This document shows, piece by piece, positions 55,512 through 63,615 of a stretch of DNA of 64,000 nucleotides. The DNA comes from Candidatus Altimarinota bacterium (GTDB lineage: Bacteria > Patescibacteriota > Gracilibacteria > UM-FILTER-43-11): assembly GCA_028281045.1 (NCBI GenBank), contig JANQKP010000001.1, positions 186,001 through 250,000 of the forward strand, given 5' to 3'. The translations under genes were made by a program, and so were the position numbers. Within the stretch, counting starts at the first letter, position 1, and each line of letters starts with the position of its first letter. The notes under the pieces are model-generated. The model searched no databases. It saw only the letters and a list, made by a program, of their open reading frames with translations, and was not told the origin of the DNA.

Positions 55512-56486
55512 ATGGCTAATCACGATTTAATTGCACAAAATCTTAAGAATACCCTAACTGATGCCGGCTCTTTTACTGGTGTAAACCACGTATATAAAGG
55601 AAAGGTACGTGACATGTATGAAAAAGACGGTAAAAAGATTTTCATTACGACAGATCGCCAAAGTGCTTTCGATCGTGTGCTTGCTGCTGTTCCATTTAAA
55701 GGAGCGGTACTCAACCAATTCTCTGAGTTCTGGTTCAATCAAATCGAAGACATCATTCCAAATCATATGATTGCTCTTCCAGATCCAAATGTGATGGTAG
55801 CTAAACCAGTAAAAATCTTCCCAGTAGAAGTAGTGGTGCGTGGTTACATCACAGGAACCACAAGTACTTCAGCTTGGACTAACTATGAAAAGGGTGAACG
55901 TCTTTTCTGTGGAGTTCAGCTTCCAGAAGGAATAGTGAAGAATCAGAAATTCGATGAACCAATCATTACTCCAACCACAAAAGACGAAGAGCATGATGAA
56001 AAAATCTCTAGAGAAGAAATCATTGCTCAAGGTCTTGTACCAGAAGAAAAATACGAAATCATTGAAAAGGCAGCGCTGGCTATTTTCAAACGCGGACAAG
56101 AGATCGCTGCTGAAAAAGGATTCATTCTTGTGGACACTAAATATGAATTCGGCGAAGACGAAGATGGAAACATCATCATCGCTGACGAAGTGCACACTCC
56201 AGACTCATCTCGCTTCTGGGTAGCCGACTCTTATGAAGAACGCTTCGCAGCGGGGCAAGAACCAGAAAGCTTCGATAAAGAATTCCTACGCCTATGGTTT
56301 AAAGAAAACTGTGACCCATACAATGATGAAACCCTGCCTGAAGCACCAGAAGAACTCATCATTAAACTTTCTGGTAAATACATTGATATTTACGAAACGA
56401 TTACCGGACAAGAATTCAACTACGATGCGGATAAAAATGTCGTAGAACGTATTCAAGAAAATTTAGATAGCTATTTTTCTAGCTAG
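55512..56486 (+). CDS. purC: SAICAR synthetase (PurC)
   Basis: PurC joins aspartate to CAIR with ATP. YKGKVRDMYEKDGKKIFITTDRQSAFDRVLAAVPFKGAVLNQFSEFWF at the start, VVVRGYITGTTSTSAW (signature R-G-Y-x-x-G), and EVHTPDSSRFW (E-x-x-T-x-D-S-S-R-x-W) near 235 are all present. The 324 residues are longer than E. coli (237), like the yeast ADE1-type enzyme. First gene of the purine cluster; the leader has no Shine-Dalgarno sequence. Confidence 0.95.
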   Translation: MANHDLIAQNLKNTLTDAGSFTGVNHVYKGKVRDMYEKDGKKIFITTDRQSAFDRVLAAVPFKGAVLNQFSEFWFNQIEDIIPNHMIALPDPNVMVAKPVKIFPVEVVVRGYITGTTSTSAWTNYEKGERLFCGVQLPEGIVKNQKFDEPIITPTTKDEEHDEKISREEIIAQGLVPEEKYEIIEKAALAIFKRGQEIAAEKGFILVDTKYEFGEDEDGNIIIADEVHTPDSSRFWVADSYEERFAAGQEPESFDKEFLRLWFKENCDPYNDETLPEAPEELIIKLSGKYIDIYETITGQEFNYDADKNVVERIQENLDSYFSS

Positions 56487-56526
56487 TTGTTAAACTATTT
56501 TTACTTCCTAAACTTAACTAAACATC

Positions 56527-56976
56527 ATGAAAGTTGTTTTCTTACTAGGATCTAAAGTCGATCAAGATCACGCCGCCAAGATGGTGGACCTAATCGAGCC
56601 TTTTGGCGTTGAAACAGAAGTTTATGTAGCTTCTGCTCACAAAGTTCCAGAACTTGTAATGGACATTGTGAATGATTACGACGGCAAAGACGAAGAAATT
56701 GTTTACATCACTTGTGCAGGACGCTCAAACGGGCTTTCTGGAGTGGTTGGAGCTATTTCTAAAAACCCTGTTATTGCCTGCCCACCATTCAAAGACAAGG
56801 CAGACTACCTGGTGAATATCCATTCTTCTACCATGTACCCAAGTAATACACCAGCTATGGTAGTGGTGGACCCTCAAAATGCAGCGCATGCTGCGCTTCG
56901 CATCCTTGGACTTGTAAATAAAGATCTTCAAAAGAAGGTTGAGCAACATATTCAAGACGTTAAAGACGCATTCTAA
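56527..56976 (+). CDS. purE: PurE-family AIR carboxylase, apparently class II
   Basis: 149 residues. The substrate-binding SAHK (residues 38-41) and AGRSNGL around residue 65 agree with class II PurE (direct CO2-using AIR carboxylase, as in animal PAICS). Class I enzymes have SAHRTP and AGAAAHLPG. ACPP and the C-terminal NAAHAALRIL also fit. If class II, no PurK is needed; none is present here. Its stop overlaps the purB start (TAATG). Confidence 0.88.
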   Translation: MKVVFLLGSKVDQDHAAKMVDLIEPFGVETEVYVASAHKVPELVMDIVNDYDGKDEEIVYITCAGRSNGLSGVVGAISKNPVIACPPFKDKADYLVNIHSSTMYPSNTPAMVVVDPQNAAHAALRILGLVNKDLQKKVEQHIQDVKDAF

Positions 56977-58316
56977 TGATCACCGCGCTTTCACCACTGG
57001 ATGGCCGCTACGGCTCAAAAGTTTCAGAGTTATCTGAATACTACAGTGAGGCCGCGCTTATTAAATATAGAGTGATCGTAGAAATAGAATTCTTTAAGGC
57101 CTTGGCAATGGAGCCAGGCATTAAAGAGCTCCCTAAACTTTCTGCGAAAGAAACGGCGCTTCTCGATAAAATCATTGCGAATTTTGATGAGAAGGAAGCT
57201 CAAAAAGTAAAAGATATTGAAAAAACCACGAATCACGATGTGAAAGCCGTGGAATACTACATCAAGGACAAACTCAAAGGTTCTTCCCTTAAGAAGCACC
57301 TGGAGTTTGTGCATTTTGCTTGTACCTCAGAAGACATCAATAATCTCGCTTACGGGCTTATGCTCAGCGAAGGCGTGCAAAACATTGTGCTGCCTACCAT
57401 GGAAGAACTACTGGCTGAAGTAAAAGGACTCGCCAAGAAATGGAAGAAGACTCCCCTGCTCTCTTTAACGCATGGGCAGCCCGCTACGCCAACCACCGTT
57501 GGAAAAGAGTTTCTTATTTACGAAAAACGCTTAGAGCGCCAAATTAAAATGCTTAAAAAGCAGGAATATCTTGGAAAGATCAATGGAGCGACTGGAAACT
57601 TTAATGCTCACATAAGTGCTTACCCTAAAGTGAATTGGCCAAAGCTTTCTGAAAGCTTCATTAAAAAGTTAGGACTAACGCCAAATAAATACACGTATCA
57701 AATTGAACCTCACGATTATCAATCAGAGCTTTACGATACTGTAGCTCGTTTCAATACCGTCCTAATCGATCTTAATCGCGACATTTGGGCTTACATCTCT
57801 CGTGGAGTATTTAAGCAAAAAGTCATTAAAGGTGAGGTGGGTTCAAGTACTATGCCTCACAAAGTAAACCCTATCGATTTCGAAAACTCCGAAGGAAACC
57901 TAGGACTAGCGAACGCTGTTTTAAGACATCTTTCAGAAAAACTCCCTATCTCAAGACTGCAAAGAGACCTTACAGACTCTACCGTGCAAAGAAACATTGG
58001 AACCTCATTCGGTTACAGCCTTCTAGGTTATAAAAGCACCATGAAGGGGCTTTCTAAACTAGAATTAAATAAAGCCATTGCCGAAAAAGAACTCGATGAA
58101 AACTGGGCCTTACTTGCAGAACCCATTCAAACTGTAATGCGTAAGCATGGCGTACCAAATGCTTACGAAAAACTGAAAGAGCTTACTCGTGGAAAGAGTA
58201 TAGACCAGAAGTCAGTACAGGCCTTTGTTGAAACCCTTAAAATTCCAAAAGAAGATAAAGACGCACTGCTAAAACTCACCCCGGCCAAGTACATCGGTCT
58301 TGCCGATAAAATGTAG
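56976..58316 (+). CDS. purB: Adenylosuccinate lyase (PurB)
   Basis: PurB splits SAICAR to AICAR and adenylosuccinate to AMP. 446 residues, E. coli type. MITALSPLDGRYGSKVSELSEYYSE at the start, FVHFACTSEDINNLAY, SLTHGQPATPTTVGKE, and the fumarase-superfamily loop GSSTMPHKVNPIDFENSEGN with the catalytic Ser are all clear. Translationally coupled to purE. Its 3' end carries the promoter of the next, regulated operon. Confidence 0.96.
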   Translation: MITALSPLDGRYGSKVSELSEYYSEAALIKYRVIVEIEFFKALAMEPGIKELPKLSAKETALLDKIIANFDEKEAQKVKDIEKTTNHDVKAVEYYIKDKLKGSSLKKHLEFVHFACTSEDINNLAYGLMLSEGVQNIVLPTMEELLAEVKGLAKKWKKTPLLSLTHGQPATPTTVGKEFLIYEKRLERQIKMLKKQEYLGKINGATGNFNAHISAYPKVNWPKLSESFIKKLGLTPNKYTYQIEPHDYQSELYDTVARFNTVLIDLNRDIWAYISRGVFKQKVIKGEVGSSTMPHKVNPIDFENSEGNLGLANAVLRHLSEKLPISRLQRDLTDSTVQRNIGTSFGYSLLGYKSTMKGLSKLELNKAIAEKELDENWALLAEPIQTVMRKHGVPNAYEKLKELTRGKSIDQKSVQAFVETLKIPKEDKDALLKLTPAKYIGLADKM

Positions 58317-58328
58317 CTTTGCTAAACT
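58300..58328 (+). promoter_or_regulatory. Promoter of the leader peptide-leuA/cimA operon
   Basis: -35 TTGCCG (58300-58305), 17-bp spacer, -10 TAAACT (58323-58328) with a TGC extension. Lies across the purB stop. The predicted start of transcription (about 58335) is only 2-3 nt before the leader-peptide ATG. Confidence 0.65.
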
Positions 58329-58337
58329 AAAGATGAA

Positions 58338-58388
58338 ATGAAAACTTTTGCTACTCAAATTATTACAACTATTATTATTCCGGCTTAA
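58338..58388 (+). CDS. Ile/Thr-rich attenuation leader peptide MKTFATQIITTIIIPA
   Basis: A 16-codon ORF, too short for usual gene finding, with 5 Ile and 4 Thr, including ACA-ACT-ATT-ATT-ATT. It ends TAA at 58386-58388, 2 nt before GGCGG, which can pair with the 5' arm of the terminator at 58431. This is the layout of ilv/thr-type leader peptides: ribosomes stalled at scarce Ile (or Thr) codons leave GGCGG free to form an antiterminator, whereas ribosomes reaching the stop cover it. An upstream ATG at 58333 is closed after two codons. It would be translated from an almost leaderless mRNA. Confidence 0.75.
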   Translation: MKTFATQIITTIIIPA

Positions 58389-58390
58389 AA

Positions 58391-58455
58391 GGCGGCGCTG
58401 TTGCATAGTTGAAAATAATCATGTAGACTCATCCGCCAAACAAGGCGGATTTTTT
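58391..58455 (+). promoter_or_regulatory. Transcription attenuator: antiterminator strand and terminator
   Basis: Terminator hairpin ATCCGCC (58431-58437), loop AAACAA, GGCGGAT (58444-58450), then T5 (58451-58455). The upstream strand GGCGG (58391-58395) can take the CCGCC arm (58433-58437) to form an alternative antiterminator. Only 29 nt separate the T-run from the ATG at 58485. Confidence 0.75.
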
Positions 58456-58484
58456 ATTGTTAAAAATCCATAACCTAAATAAAG

Positions 58485-60212
58485 ATGTCCCAACCCAATA
58501 AAAATCCTTCTACAGCGAAGGAGTACTATCAAAATCAAGGATCAGACTACGTTCGCGTTAGCGATGTTTCTAATCGAGACGGTGAACAAGGTGCTTTTTG
58601 TAACATGGAGCCCGATGAAAAAATCAGGGTAGCCAAACTCTTAGATAAAGCACGGGTAGATATCCAGGAAGTAGGAACTTCTGCAGATACGATTGAAATC
58701 GATACAATTAGTCGTGCTAGTGAAGAAACCTCATGGTCGACCATGGCTGCCTTTGCGCGCAACGCTAATCTAGCCCTAAGTGAAGATAAAGCCTTCAGAG
58801 ATATTGAGGGGGCCATCAAGTCTGTTGAACCACTTATTGGAACGGGAAGAGCAAGAATTCACCTGCTTTCTAGAACCTCAGAAGGGCTAAGGGCCCCAAA
58901 AGGGATTTCCGAAAAACAGGCTTACGATAACACCATTGCTGGAGTTCGTTTTGCGGCTCAAGAAATGATCGATGCGGGACATGATCCAGATTTACAGGTT
59001 TACTACGAAGGAGGCGCAGAAACAGAGCCTGAATTTCTTCATGGCCTCATCTTTGATTCAACAAAGGCTTACGAAGAAATCCTTGAAAAGAATGGAAAGA
59101 AAGGAGAATACACTCACAATATTCCTTCAACACGTGGTAGACGCCACCACCGCGACTATTTCGAATGCATTAGAGGTGCCATAGACGCCACCGAAAGATC
59201 TTATCAAGATTATTACAACAGAGCCCTTGGAAAACACATTATATTCGCTGCCCATACTCACAATGACAGAGGTCTGGCAGTAGCTGCTGCTCTTGAAGGA
59301 ATCGATGCAGGCGCAAGACAAGTGGATGGATCTATTATGGGGATTGGAGAACGCCTAGGAAACGCTGATATCATTCAGGTCGTACTCAATCTATATTACG
59401 AAGAACGTGAAGAGTTCAAAAAGACCTTCGGATTCCTCATACAATATTCTTATCCTCTAGCGCTGGAAATCGCTACCATTTTAGGAATTGAAATTCCTAT
59501 TCGCCTCCCATTCTTAGGAGAGGTGGCTTGTGCCACAGAGGCTGGAATTCATGCTGAGATTTACCAAGCTTACCTTTGGGTAAACCAAGAAGAGCTGGGA
59601 TGTCCTGATTATGACAAGATCATTGTTGGAAAACGCATGGGGAAACATGGGATTGCCCAAAAACTACTTCAGGCAGGATTGATGTATGCCGGACCAGAAG
59701 TAACGGGAATATTCGCCCAAGACTTACGTGCGAATATCACTAGAAAAATGGGAGCTGATCAAATCATCAAAGATTTTATTATGCCTAGCCGTGAAGTCGC
59801 AGAAACCTTGGTTGAAAGCTACCCAGAAAGAGCAATACAACTTGCCTCATACGAAGGGGTTGAAAAATTACCAGAGGGAGGTGGAGACCCTATTACCCAT
59901 TACTCATTCGATTTGAAAATGGGAGATGAAAAAGCCTCTATTAAAAATGAAACTCACGATACCCTTATTGGAACCTTGGCTCATGCCATTAAAGATCTGA
60001 CAGGGTTAGAACTTGAAGTCGTAGATTACAGCGCAAAAAATGTAGAAGGAGAATCCTCAGGAAACGCCACAGTGGTTTCTATGATGCGCCTTAAATGTAA
60101 TGGCGAAGAGCGCATTGCCATTGGTGTGGCCCCAAATCAAAATCTGGCGAATATTTACGCTTTTAGAAATGCAGCCTGTCTTTTCTTAGAAGAAAACACA
60201 CATGCTAATTAG
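58485..60212 (+). CDS. 2-isopropylmalate/citramalate synthase family enzyme
   Basis: These enzymes condense acetyl-CoA with a 2-oxoacid. The 575 residues have a DRE-TIM barrel with SNRDGEQ (first-strand R-D-G-E-Q), HTHNDRGLAVAAALEGIDAGARQVDGSIMGIGERLGNAD (metal-binding H-x-H-N-D, then G-x-G-E-R-x-G-N), and EAGIHAE. A LeuA-type allosteric dimer domain closes it (about 490-570, DTLIGTLAHAIKDLTGLELEVVDYS). The family includes LeuA (leucine) and CimA (isoleucine). The Ile-rich leader peptide upstream favours CimA, but the sequence is divergent and I cannot decide. No other branched-chain pathway gene is in the window. Confidence 0.8.
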   Translation: MSQPNKNPSTAKEYYQNQGSDYVRVSDVSNRDGEQGAFCNMEPDEKIRVAKLLDKARVDIQEVGTSADTIEIDTISRASEETSWSTMAAFARNANLALSEDKAFRDIEGAIKSVEPLIGTGRARIHLLSRTSEGLRAPKGISEKQAYDNTIAGVRFAAQEMIDAGHDPDLQVYYEGGAETEPEFLHGLIFDSTKAYEEILEKNGKKGEYTHNIPSTRGRRHHRDYFECIRGAIDATERSYQDYYNRALGKHIIFAAHTHNDRGLAVAAALEGIDAGARQVDGSIMGIGERLGNADIIQVVLNLYYEEREEFKKTFGFLIQYSYPLALEIATILGIEIPIRLPFLGEVACATEAGIHAEIYQAYLWVNQEELGCPDYDKIIVGKRMGKHGIAQKLLQAGLMYAGPEVTGIFAQDLRANITRKMGADQIIKDFIMPSREVAETLVESYPERAIQLASYEGVEKLPEGGGDPITHYSFDLKMGDEKASIKNETHDTLIGTLAHAIKDLTGLELEVVDYSAKNVEGESSGNATVVSMMRLKCNGEERIAIGVAPNQNLANIYAFRNAACLFLEENTHAN

Positions 60213-60227
60213 CCTATTTGAAAAATG

Positions 60228-60265
60228 AAAAAGTTTCGGTACTATGGAGGTACTGAAACTTTTTT
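60228..60265 (+). terminator. Terminator after the isopropylmalate/citramalate synthase gene
   Basis: A 15-bp stem (60228-60242 / 60250-60264, one G-U pair, core GTTTCGGTAC/GTACTGAAAC) followed by a T-run. Transcription of the EamA gene beyond would need read-through or its own promoter. Confidence 0.8.
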
Positions 60266-60277
60266 AAATCAAAACAA

Positions 60278-61222
60278 ATGAAAAGAGCAATGAAAGGAAA
60301 TTTGTACGCACTCTCTGCTGTGATTCTGTTTTCAACGTATGCGATTTTCAATAAGCTACTACTAGAATACTTCCCTCCAATGACTCTAGCTACTATTGGG
60401 CAAATTGGAAGCCTTATTGCACTGCTTATTCTTTTTGGGGCTATTCCTGAATTTGAAAAAATAGAAAAGCAGAAATGGTCTGTGCTATTGGCTATTTTAG
60501 TGGTTGCCCTGCTTTCTATGGTGATCGGTCCCCTGCTTATTCTTACAGGGCTAGAAAAAACCACAGCCACCAACGTTGTACTTATTTCTAAACTCAGTAC
60601 GGTATTCTCTGGAATGATTGCCGCCCTATGGCTTAAAGAAAAAATCTCTAGTAATCAGATCTATGGGATTTTAGTGATGTTCTTTGGTATTGCAATCCTT
60701 GCCACCGAAGGATTTAAAACCGGCTTCATGCCAGGAGAGGGAGACTTATTCATTGCAGGGTCTGCTTTTGCCTGGGCCTTAAATGACAATATCTTCAAAA
60801 AATACCTTCATAAGGTGTCTCCAGAAATGATTCTTATTTCTATTAATCTGATCGCCAGTATTATTCTTTTATTTGTGGTGCCTTCTATTTTGGGCATCAC
60901 TCATGACTTCACCGCACTAGGAGATCCAAGGGCACTTAAGATTCTAGCCAGCTACATTACCTTTGTGGTGATTATTGCTCAGTTCTTGTGGTATGAGGCG
61001 CTAGACAACACCAAAGGTGGTAGAGCCTCTACTATGATGCTCCTAACGCCTATTCTAGCCGTGATCATGGCGGTGATTTTCTTAGAAGAATCTCTAGACC
61101 CTACTCATTTCTTCAGTGGACTATTTATTATTGGCGGGCTTATTCTTACGGTGCTTCATCATCAGAAGCATAAACACCATCGTAAACATCAACATATTAA
61201 GCATCACTGGATGCATCACTAA
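60278..61222 (+). CDS. EamA/DMT family transporter with histidine-rich tail
   Basis: 314 residues with ten predicted helices in two EamA repeats (repeat 1 about 5-130, repeat 2 about 145-290). LEKTTATNVVLISKLSTVFSGMIAALWLKEKI and ALDNTKGGRASTMMLLTPILAVIMAVIFLEESL are the paired signature ends. Many relatives export amino acids or metabolites. The last 22 residues hold 11 His, an unusual tail that could bind metal or sit free in the cytoplasm. Position after the branched-chain gene is suggestive only. Confidence 0.87.
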   Translation: MKRAMKGNLYALSAVILFSTYAIFNKLLLEYFPPMTLATIGQIGSLIALLILFGAIPEFEKIEKQKWSVLLAILVVALLSMVIGPLLILTGLEKTTATNVVLISKLSTVFSGMIAALWLKEKISSNQIYGILVMFFGIAILATEGFKTGFMPGEGDLFIAGSAFAWALNDNIFKKYLHKVSPEMILISINLIASIILLFVVPSILGITHDFTALGDPRALKILASYITFVVIIAQFLWYEALDNTKGGRASTMMLLTPILAVIMAVIFLEESLDPTHFFSGLFIIGGLILTVLHHQKHKHHRKHQHIKHHWMHH

Positions 61223-61228
61223 AACATT

Positions 61229-61786
61229 ATGATTATTGGACTAACAGGATCTATGGGCGCCGGTAAAGGCGAAGCCACCAGAGTCTTAAAAGACCTTGGT
61301 TTTGATTACATCACCCTTTCACAAATGGTACGCGAAGAAGCACGCAAGCAAGGCGTACCTGAAGAGCGCGAGCAGCTTATGAAAATTGGAAACGGTATGC
61401 GCGCCGCCGAAGGCGCTGGTGTACTGGCTAAGCGTGCCCTAGAAAAAATCGCAGAAAGCGATAATAAAAACTGGGTGGTAGACGGCATACGAAACCCTGC
61501 GGAAATCGATGAACTTAAAAAAGGTGAAAAAGTGCACGTACTAGGACTACATGCCGATAAAGAAATTCTTATAGAAAGAATCTTAAAACGAAATAGAGAT
61601 AGTGACCCCAACGACAGAGAAGGCATCATCCACCGCATTGAACGTGAGTGGGGCAAGAACGAAGCCGAAGACGGACAACAAATGGAACGCTGTATGCAAA
61701 AGGTAGATCTTGTCATAGAAAACGAAGGCACACTAGAAGAACTAGACGAAAAAATAATTGCCTTCTATAATGAAGCCCTGAATTAA
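61229..61786 (+). CDS. P-loop NMP/dNMP kinase-like protein
   Basis: 185 residues. The P-loop GSMGAGKGE (7-15) and the layout (VVDGIRNPAEID, LKRNRDSDPND) resemble AAA_18/dephospho-CoA-kinase-like nucleoside monophosphate kinases. The GKGE ending of the P-loop (Gly for Thr/Ser) is unusual. It is followed 6 bp later by dCMP deaminase, so a deoxynucleotide role is likely by context. Confidence 0.7.
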   Translation: MIIGLTGSMGAGKGEATRVLKDLGFDYITLSQMVREEARKQGVPEEREQLMKIGNGMRAAEGAGVLAKRALEKIAESDNKNWVVDGIRNPAEIDELKKGEKVHVLGLHADKEILIERILKRNRDSDPNDREGIIHRIEREWGKNEAEDGQQMERCMQKVDLVIENEGTLEELDEKIIAFYNEALN

Positions 61787-61792
61787 ACTCTT

Positions 61793-62254
61793 ATGGCAGA
61801 ATTTAAAAGACCAACCAAAGACGAATACTTCATGAATATCGCTAAAGTGGTTTCATCGCGTGGTACGTGTGAGAAATTACAAGTGGGCGCTATTTTGGTT
61901 CGCGATGGATCTATTATCTCCACTGGATACAATGGTTCTCCTGTAGGAGAAGGTCACTGTTATGAAGTAGGTCACAACGAAGTGGCTGGTCACTGTCAAA
62001 GAGCTGTACATGCAGAACATAACGCCATACTGCAAGCAGCGAAGCATGGGAACAGCACCAAAGGGGCAACGCTTTATATCACTCACTTCCCTTGTAACCA
62101 TTGTCTTAAGGCCATCCGCAACGCAGGGATTGAAGAAATTGTTTACGATACTCCATACAAGTCTAAAGAAAACTTCATCTCACTAGACTTATTCCAAATG
62201 AGACAGGTTTCTATTAACTTGCCTCAAAACAGTAACATTAAAGTTAAAGATTAG
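61793..62254 (+). CDS. dCMP deaminase (ComEB-like)
   Basis: Deaminates dCMP to dUMP for dTMP synthesis. 153 residues. Zinc ligands are H73 in HAE (with catalytic E75) and C101/C104 in P-C-N-H-C. GYNGSPVGEGHCYEVGHNEVAGHCQRAVHAEHNAIL is the dCMP-deaminase insertion with extra Cys/His for a second zinc. The last 4 bp overlap the convergent unknown gene. Confidence 0.92.
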   Translation: MAEFKRPTKDEYFMNIAKVVSSRGTCEKLQVGAILVRDGSIISTGYNGSPVGEGHCYEVGHNEVAGHCQRAVHAEHNAILQAAKHGNSTKGATLYITHFPCNHCLKAIRNAGIEEIVYDTPYKSKENFISLDLFQMRQVSINLPQNSNIKVKD

Positions 62255-62469
62255 GCTGCCTTTTCTGTGATTGTCATACCAAACTTCTCTAAAAGCGAGA
62301 AGGCTTCTTCTCTTAGGCGAGCCACAACGGTTACCTTGTGAGCTTCTTCTTGAACATTTATAGAATCTATTGCTCTTGAGTTTTCAAAAACAATGCCAGC
62401 AGCAGATTTCCAGGTCCACTTGGAGTCTTTATTCCAATGAATTTCGTAAGTAGAACATTCTACTGACAT
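62251..62469 (-). CDS. Unknown 72-residue protein
   Basis: Small soluble protein without known motif: TYEIHWNKDSKWTWKSAAGIVF looks like a short beta hairpin, followed by a helix. Its leader has TTAACCCCTCCCAC directly before the ATG, and an extended -10 (TGCTATAAT) about 25 nt upstream, both of which support it as a real gene. Confidence 0.55.
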   Translation of the reverse strand: MSVECSTYEIHWNKDSKWTWKSAAGIVFENSRAIDSINVQEEAHKVTVVARLREEAFSLLEKFGMTITEKAA

Positions 62470-62493
62470 GTGGGAGGGGTTAATTTATTTCTT

Positions 62494-62502
62494 ATTATAG
62501 CA
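62494..62502 (-). promoter_or_regulatory. Extended -10 promoter for the 72-residue gene
   Basis: TGCTATAAT on the minus strand; -35 poor. It overlaps the stop of the 289-residue gene upstream. Confidence 0.55.
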
Positions 62503-62506
62503 AATG

Positions 62507-63376
62507 CTAGCCCATATGCTCTTCAAGCAGGCTGTAGTATAGCTTTTCAATTTCTTCACCATTGTTCATAACAGTATCGAAACCTGGACTGGCAATCTCA
62601 TATTTACCATCACCAAGATTGCGAATAGTAATTTTAATCTCGGTTCCATATGCTAGCGTAATCGCGTCTTCATCCTCATTGTATTCAACGCGCATCGCGT
62701 CTTCCCCATAGGCAGCATGAGCCACTATAACCTTTTTAACCAGAGGAATGCCTCCAATGATCTTTGGAGCTATAAATAAGGCCTGGTACATAGGGCAGCT
62801 TGAGTGTCCATTTGACCATTCATTGGTCACAACTTCCTCAAATATTTCGTGATAAGCCCATGTAAGCTTGTCGTTATCCATACTTCCGTTGACAGGAGGC
62901 TTATTATCCTTAAGCGCCCTTACATAGTAAGTAATTTCACCATCTTCGTGCATGTTCAGCTCTATTCCATATTCACCGTATTCAAGCCATATGACATTCT
63001 GGAAACGATTTTCAACATAAAAGTGAGGATAACCCTTTTCGCGAAAAGGGAATTTATCATGAAGGAGTTCGGCTCCTTCATCTAAGTCACTTTGAACAGC
63101 AGTTAAGGCCCTGTCTAAACTAGCAGTAATTTTCTTTTCGAAATTAGAAGGTCTAAGTTGAAGCCCAAGTTCTTCAAGCTCACCCCTCACATCAGACACT
63201 AGCGTTTCTGGGCGTGCCTTTGCCTTAATCAAACGCCTCTCTGAGTCACTAATAACGGTTTTAAACACTTCACTATCGTTCAACTTCAAACGCCGGATTT
63301 TCATCCTAGCTTGTTGGATATCAACGCCTTTCTTTGATGCTATTTCAACAGGCTCATAGCCTTCAAGCAGTGCCAT
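62507..63376 (-). CDS. Unknown 289-residue protein with helix-turn-helix-like N terminus
   Basis: The start LLEGYEPVEIASKKGVDIQQARMKIRRLKL looks like a short HTH (repeat-type E-I-A-x-K-x-G-V-D). The middle is helical, and residues about 110-280 form a mixed beta-rich domain (FYVENRFQNVIWLEYGEYGIELNMHEDGEITYYVRALK). No known family or membrane segment. It has a near-consensus promoter and the C-rich leader ATAACCCTCCT. Confidence 0.6.
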   Translation of the reverse strand: MALLEGYEPVEIASKKGVDIQQARMKIRRLKLNDSEVFKTVISDSERRLIKAKARPETLVSDVRGELEELGLQLRPSNFEKKITASLDRALTAVQSDLDEGAELLHDKFPFREKGYPHFYVENRFQNVIWLEYGEYGIELNMHEDGEITYYVRALKDNKPPVNGSMDNDKLTWAYHEIFEEVVTNEWSNGHSSCPMYQALFIAPKIIGGIPLVKKVIVAHAAYGEDAMRVEYNEDEDAITLAYGTEIKITIRNLGDGKYEIASPGFDTVMNNGEEIEKLYYSLLEEHMG

Positions 63377-63401
63377 CTATTTAGGAGGGTTATTAGACCA
63401 A

Positions 63402-63429
63402 ATAATATCATATTTATATAAAGTGTCAA
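63402..63429 (-). promoter_or_regulatory. Near-consensus promoter for the 289-residue gene
   Basis: -35 TTGACA (63424-63429), 16-bp spacer, -10 TATTAT (63402-63407), divergent from and nearly abutting the ileS promoter. Confidence 0.7.
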
Positions 63430-63434
63430 TTTTC

Positions 63435-63463
63435 TTGTTCTATAGCGAAACCTTGTGTAGAAT
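63435..63463 (+). promoter_or_regulatory. Promoter of the ileS T-box transcript
   Basis: -35 TTGTTC (63435-63440), 17-bp spacer, -10 TAGAAT (63458-63463). Confidence 0.65.
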
Positions 63464-63466
63464 GAA

Positions 63467-63611
63467 GTCACTGCATTTGAGCCTGCTATCAACAGGTGAC
63501 GCAGGAGGAAGAAAGGCTTAAGCTGATTAGACCCTCACCCCAAATCAAGTAAATGTCTAGGTGGTACCGTCTTATTTAAGACCCGAGACACTCAATTTAT
63601 TCCCTGAGTGT
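63467..63611 (+). promoter_or_regulatory. T-box riboswitch upstream of ileS, short form
   Basis: The conserved T-box core TGGTACC (63562-63568) lies as a bulge between two antiterminator helices: TCTAGG (63556-63561) with CCGAGA (63583-63588), and GTCTTA (63569-63574) with TAAGAC (63577-63582). A compact stem I is GTCACTG (63467-63473) with CAGGTGAC (63493-63500), and an ATC triplet (Ile codon, 63488-63490) lies in its loop as candidate specifier. Uncharged tRNA-Ile pairing with the bulge would favour the antiterminator. Only about 90 nt lie between the predicted start of transcription and the T-box. Confidence 0.88.
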
Positions 63612-63615
63612 TTTT
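63585..63615 (+). terminator. T-box-controlled terminator before ileS
   Basis: ACACTCA (63588-63594) pairs with TGAGTGT (63605-63611), extendable to 63585 with G-U pairs, followed by T5. The 5' arm overlaps the antiterminator strand 63583-63588, so the two structures exclude each other. Confidence 0.85.

Noticed and set aside
58333-58341. ATG at 58333 as start of the attenuation leader peptide
   Set aside because: It is closed by TGA after two codons; the ORF from 58338 has the Ile/Thr codons and correct stop position.
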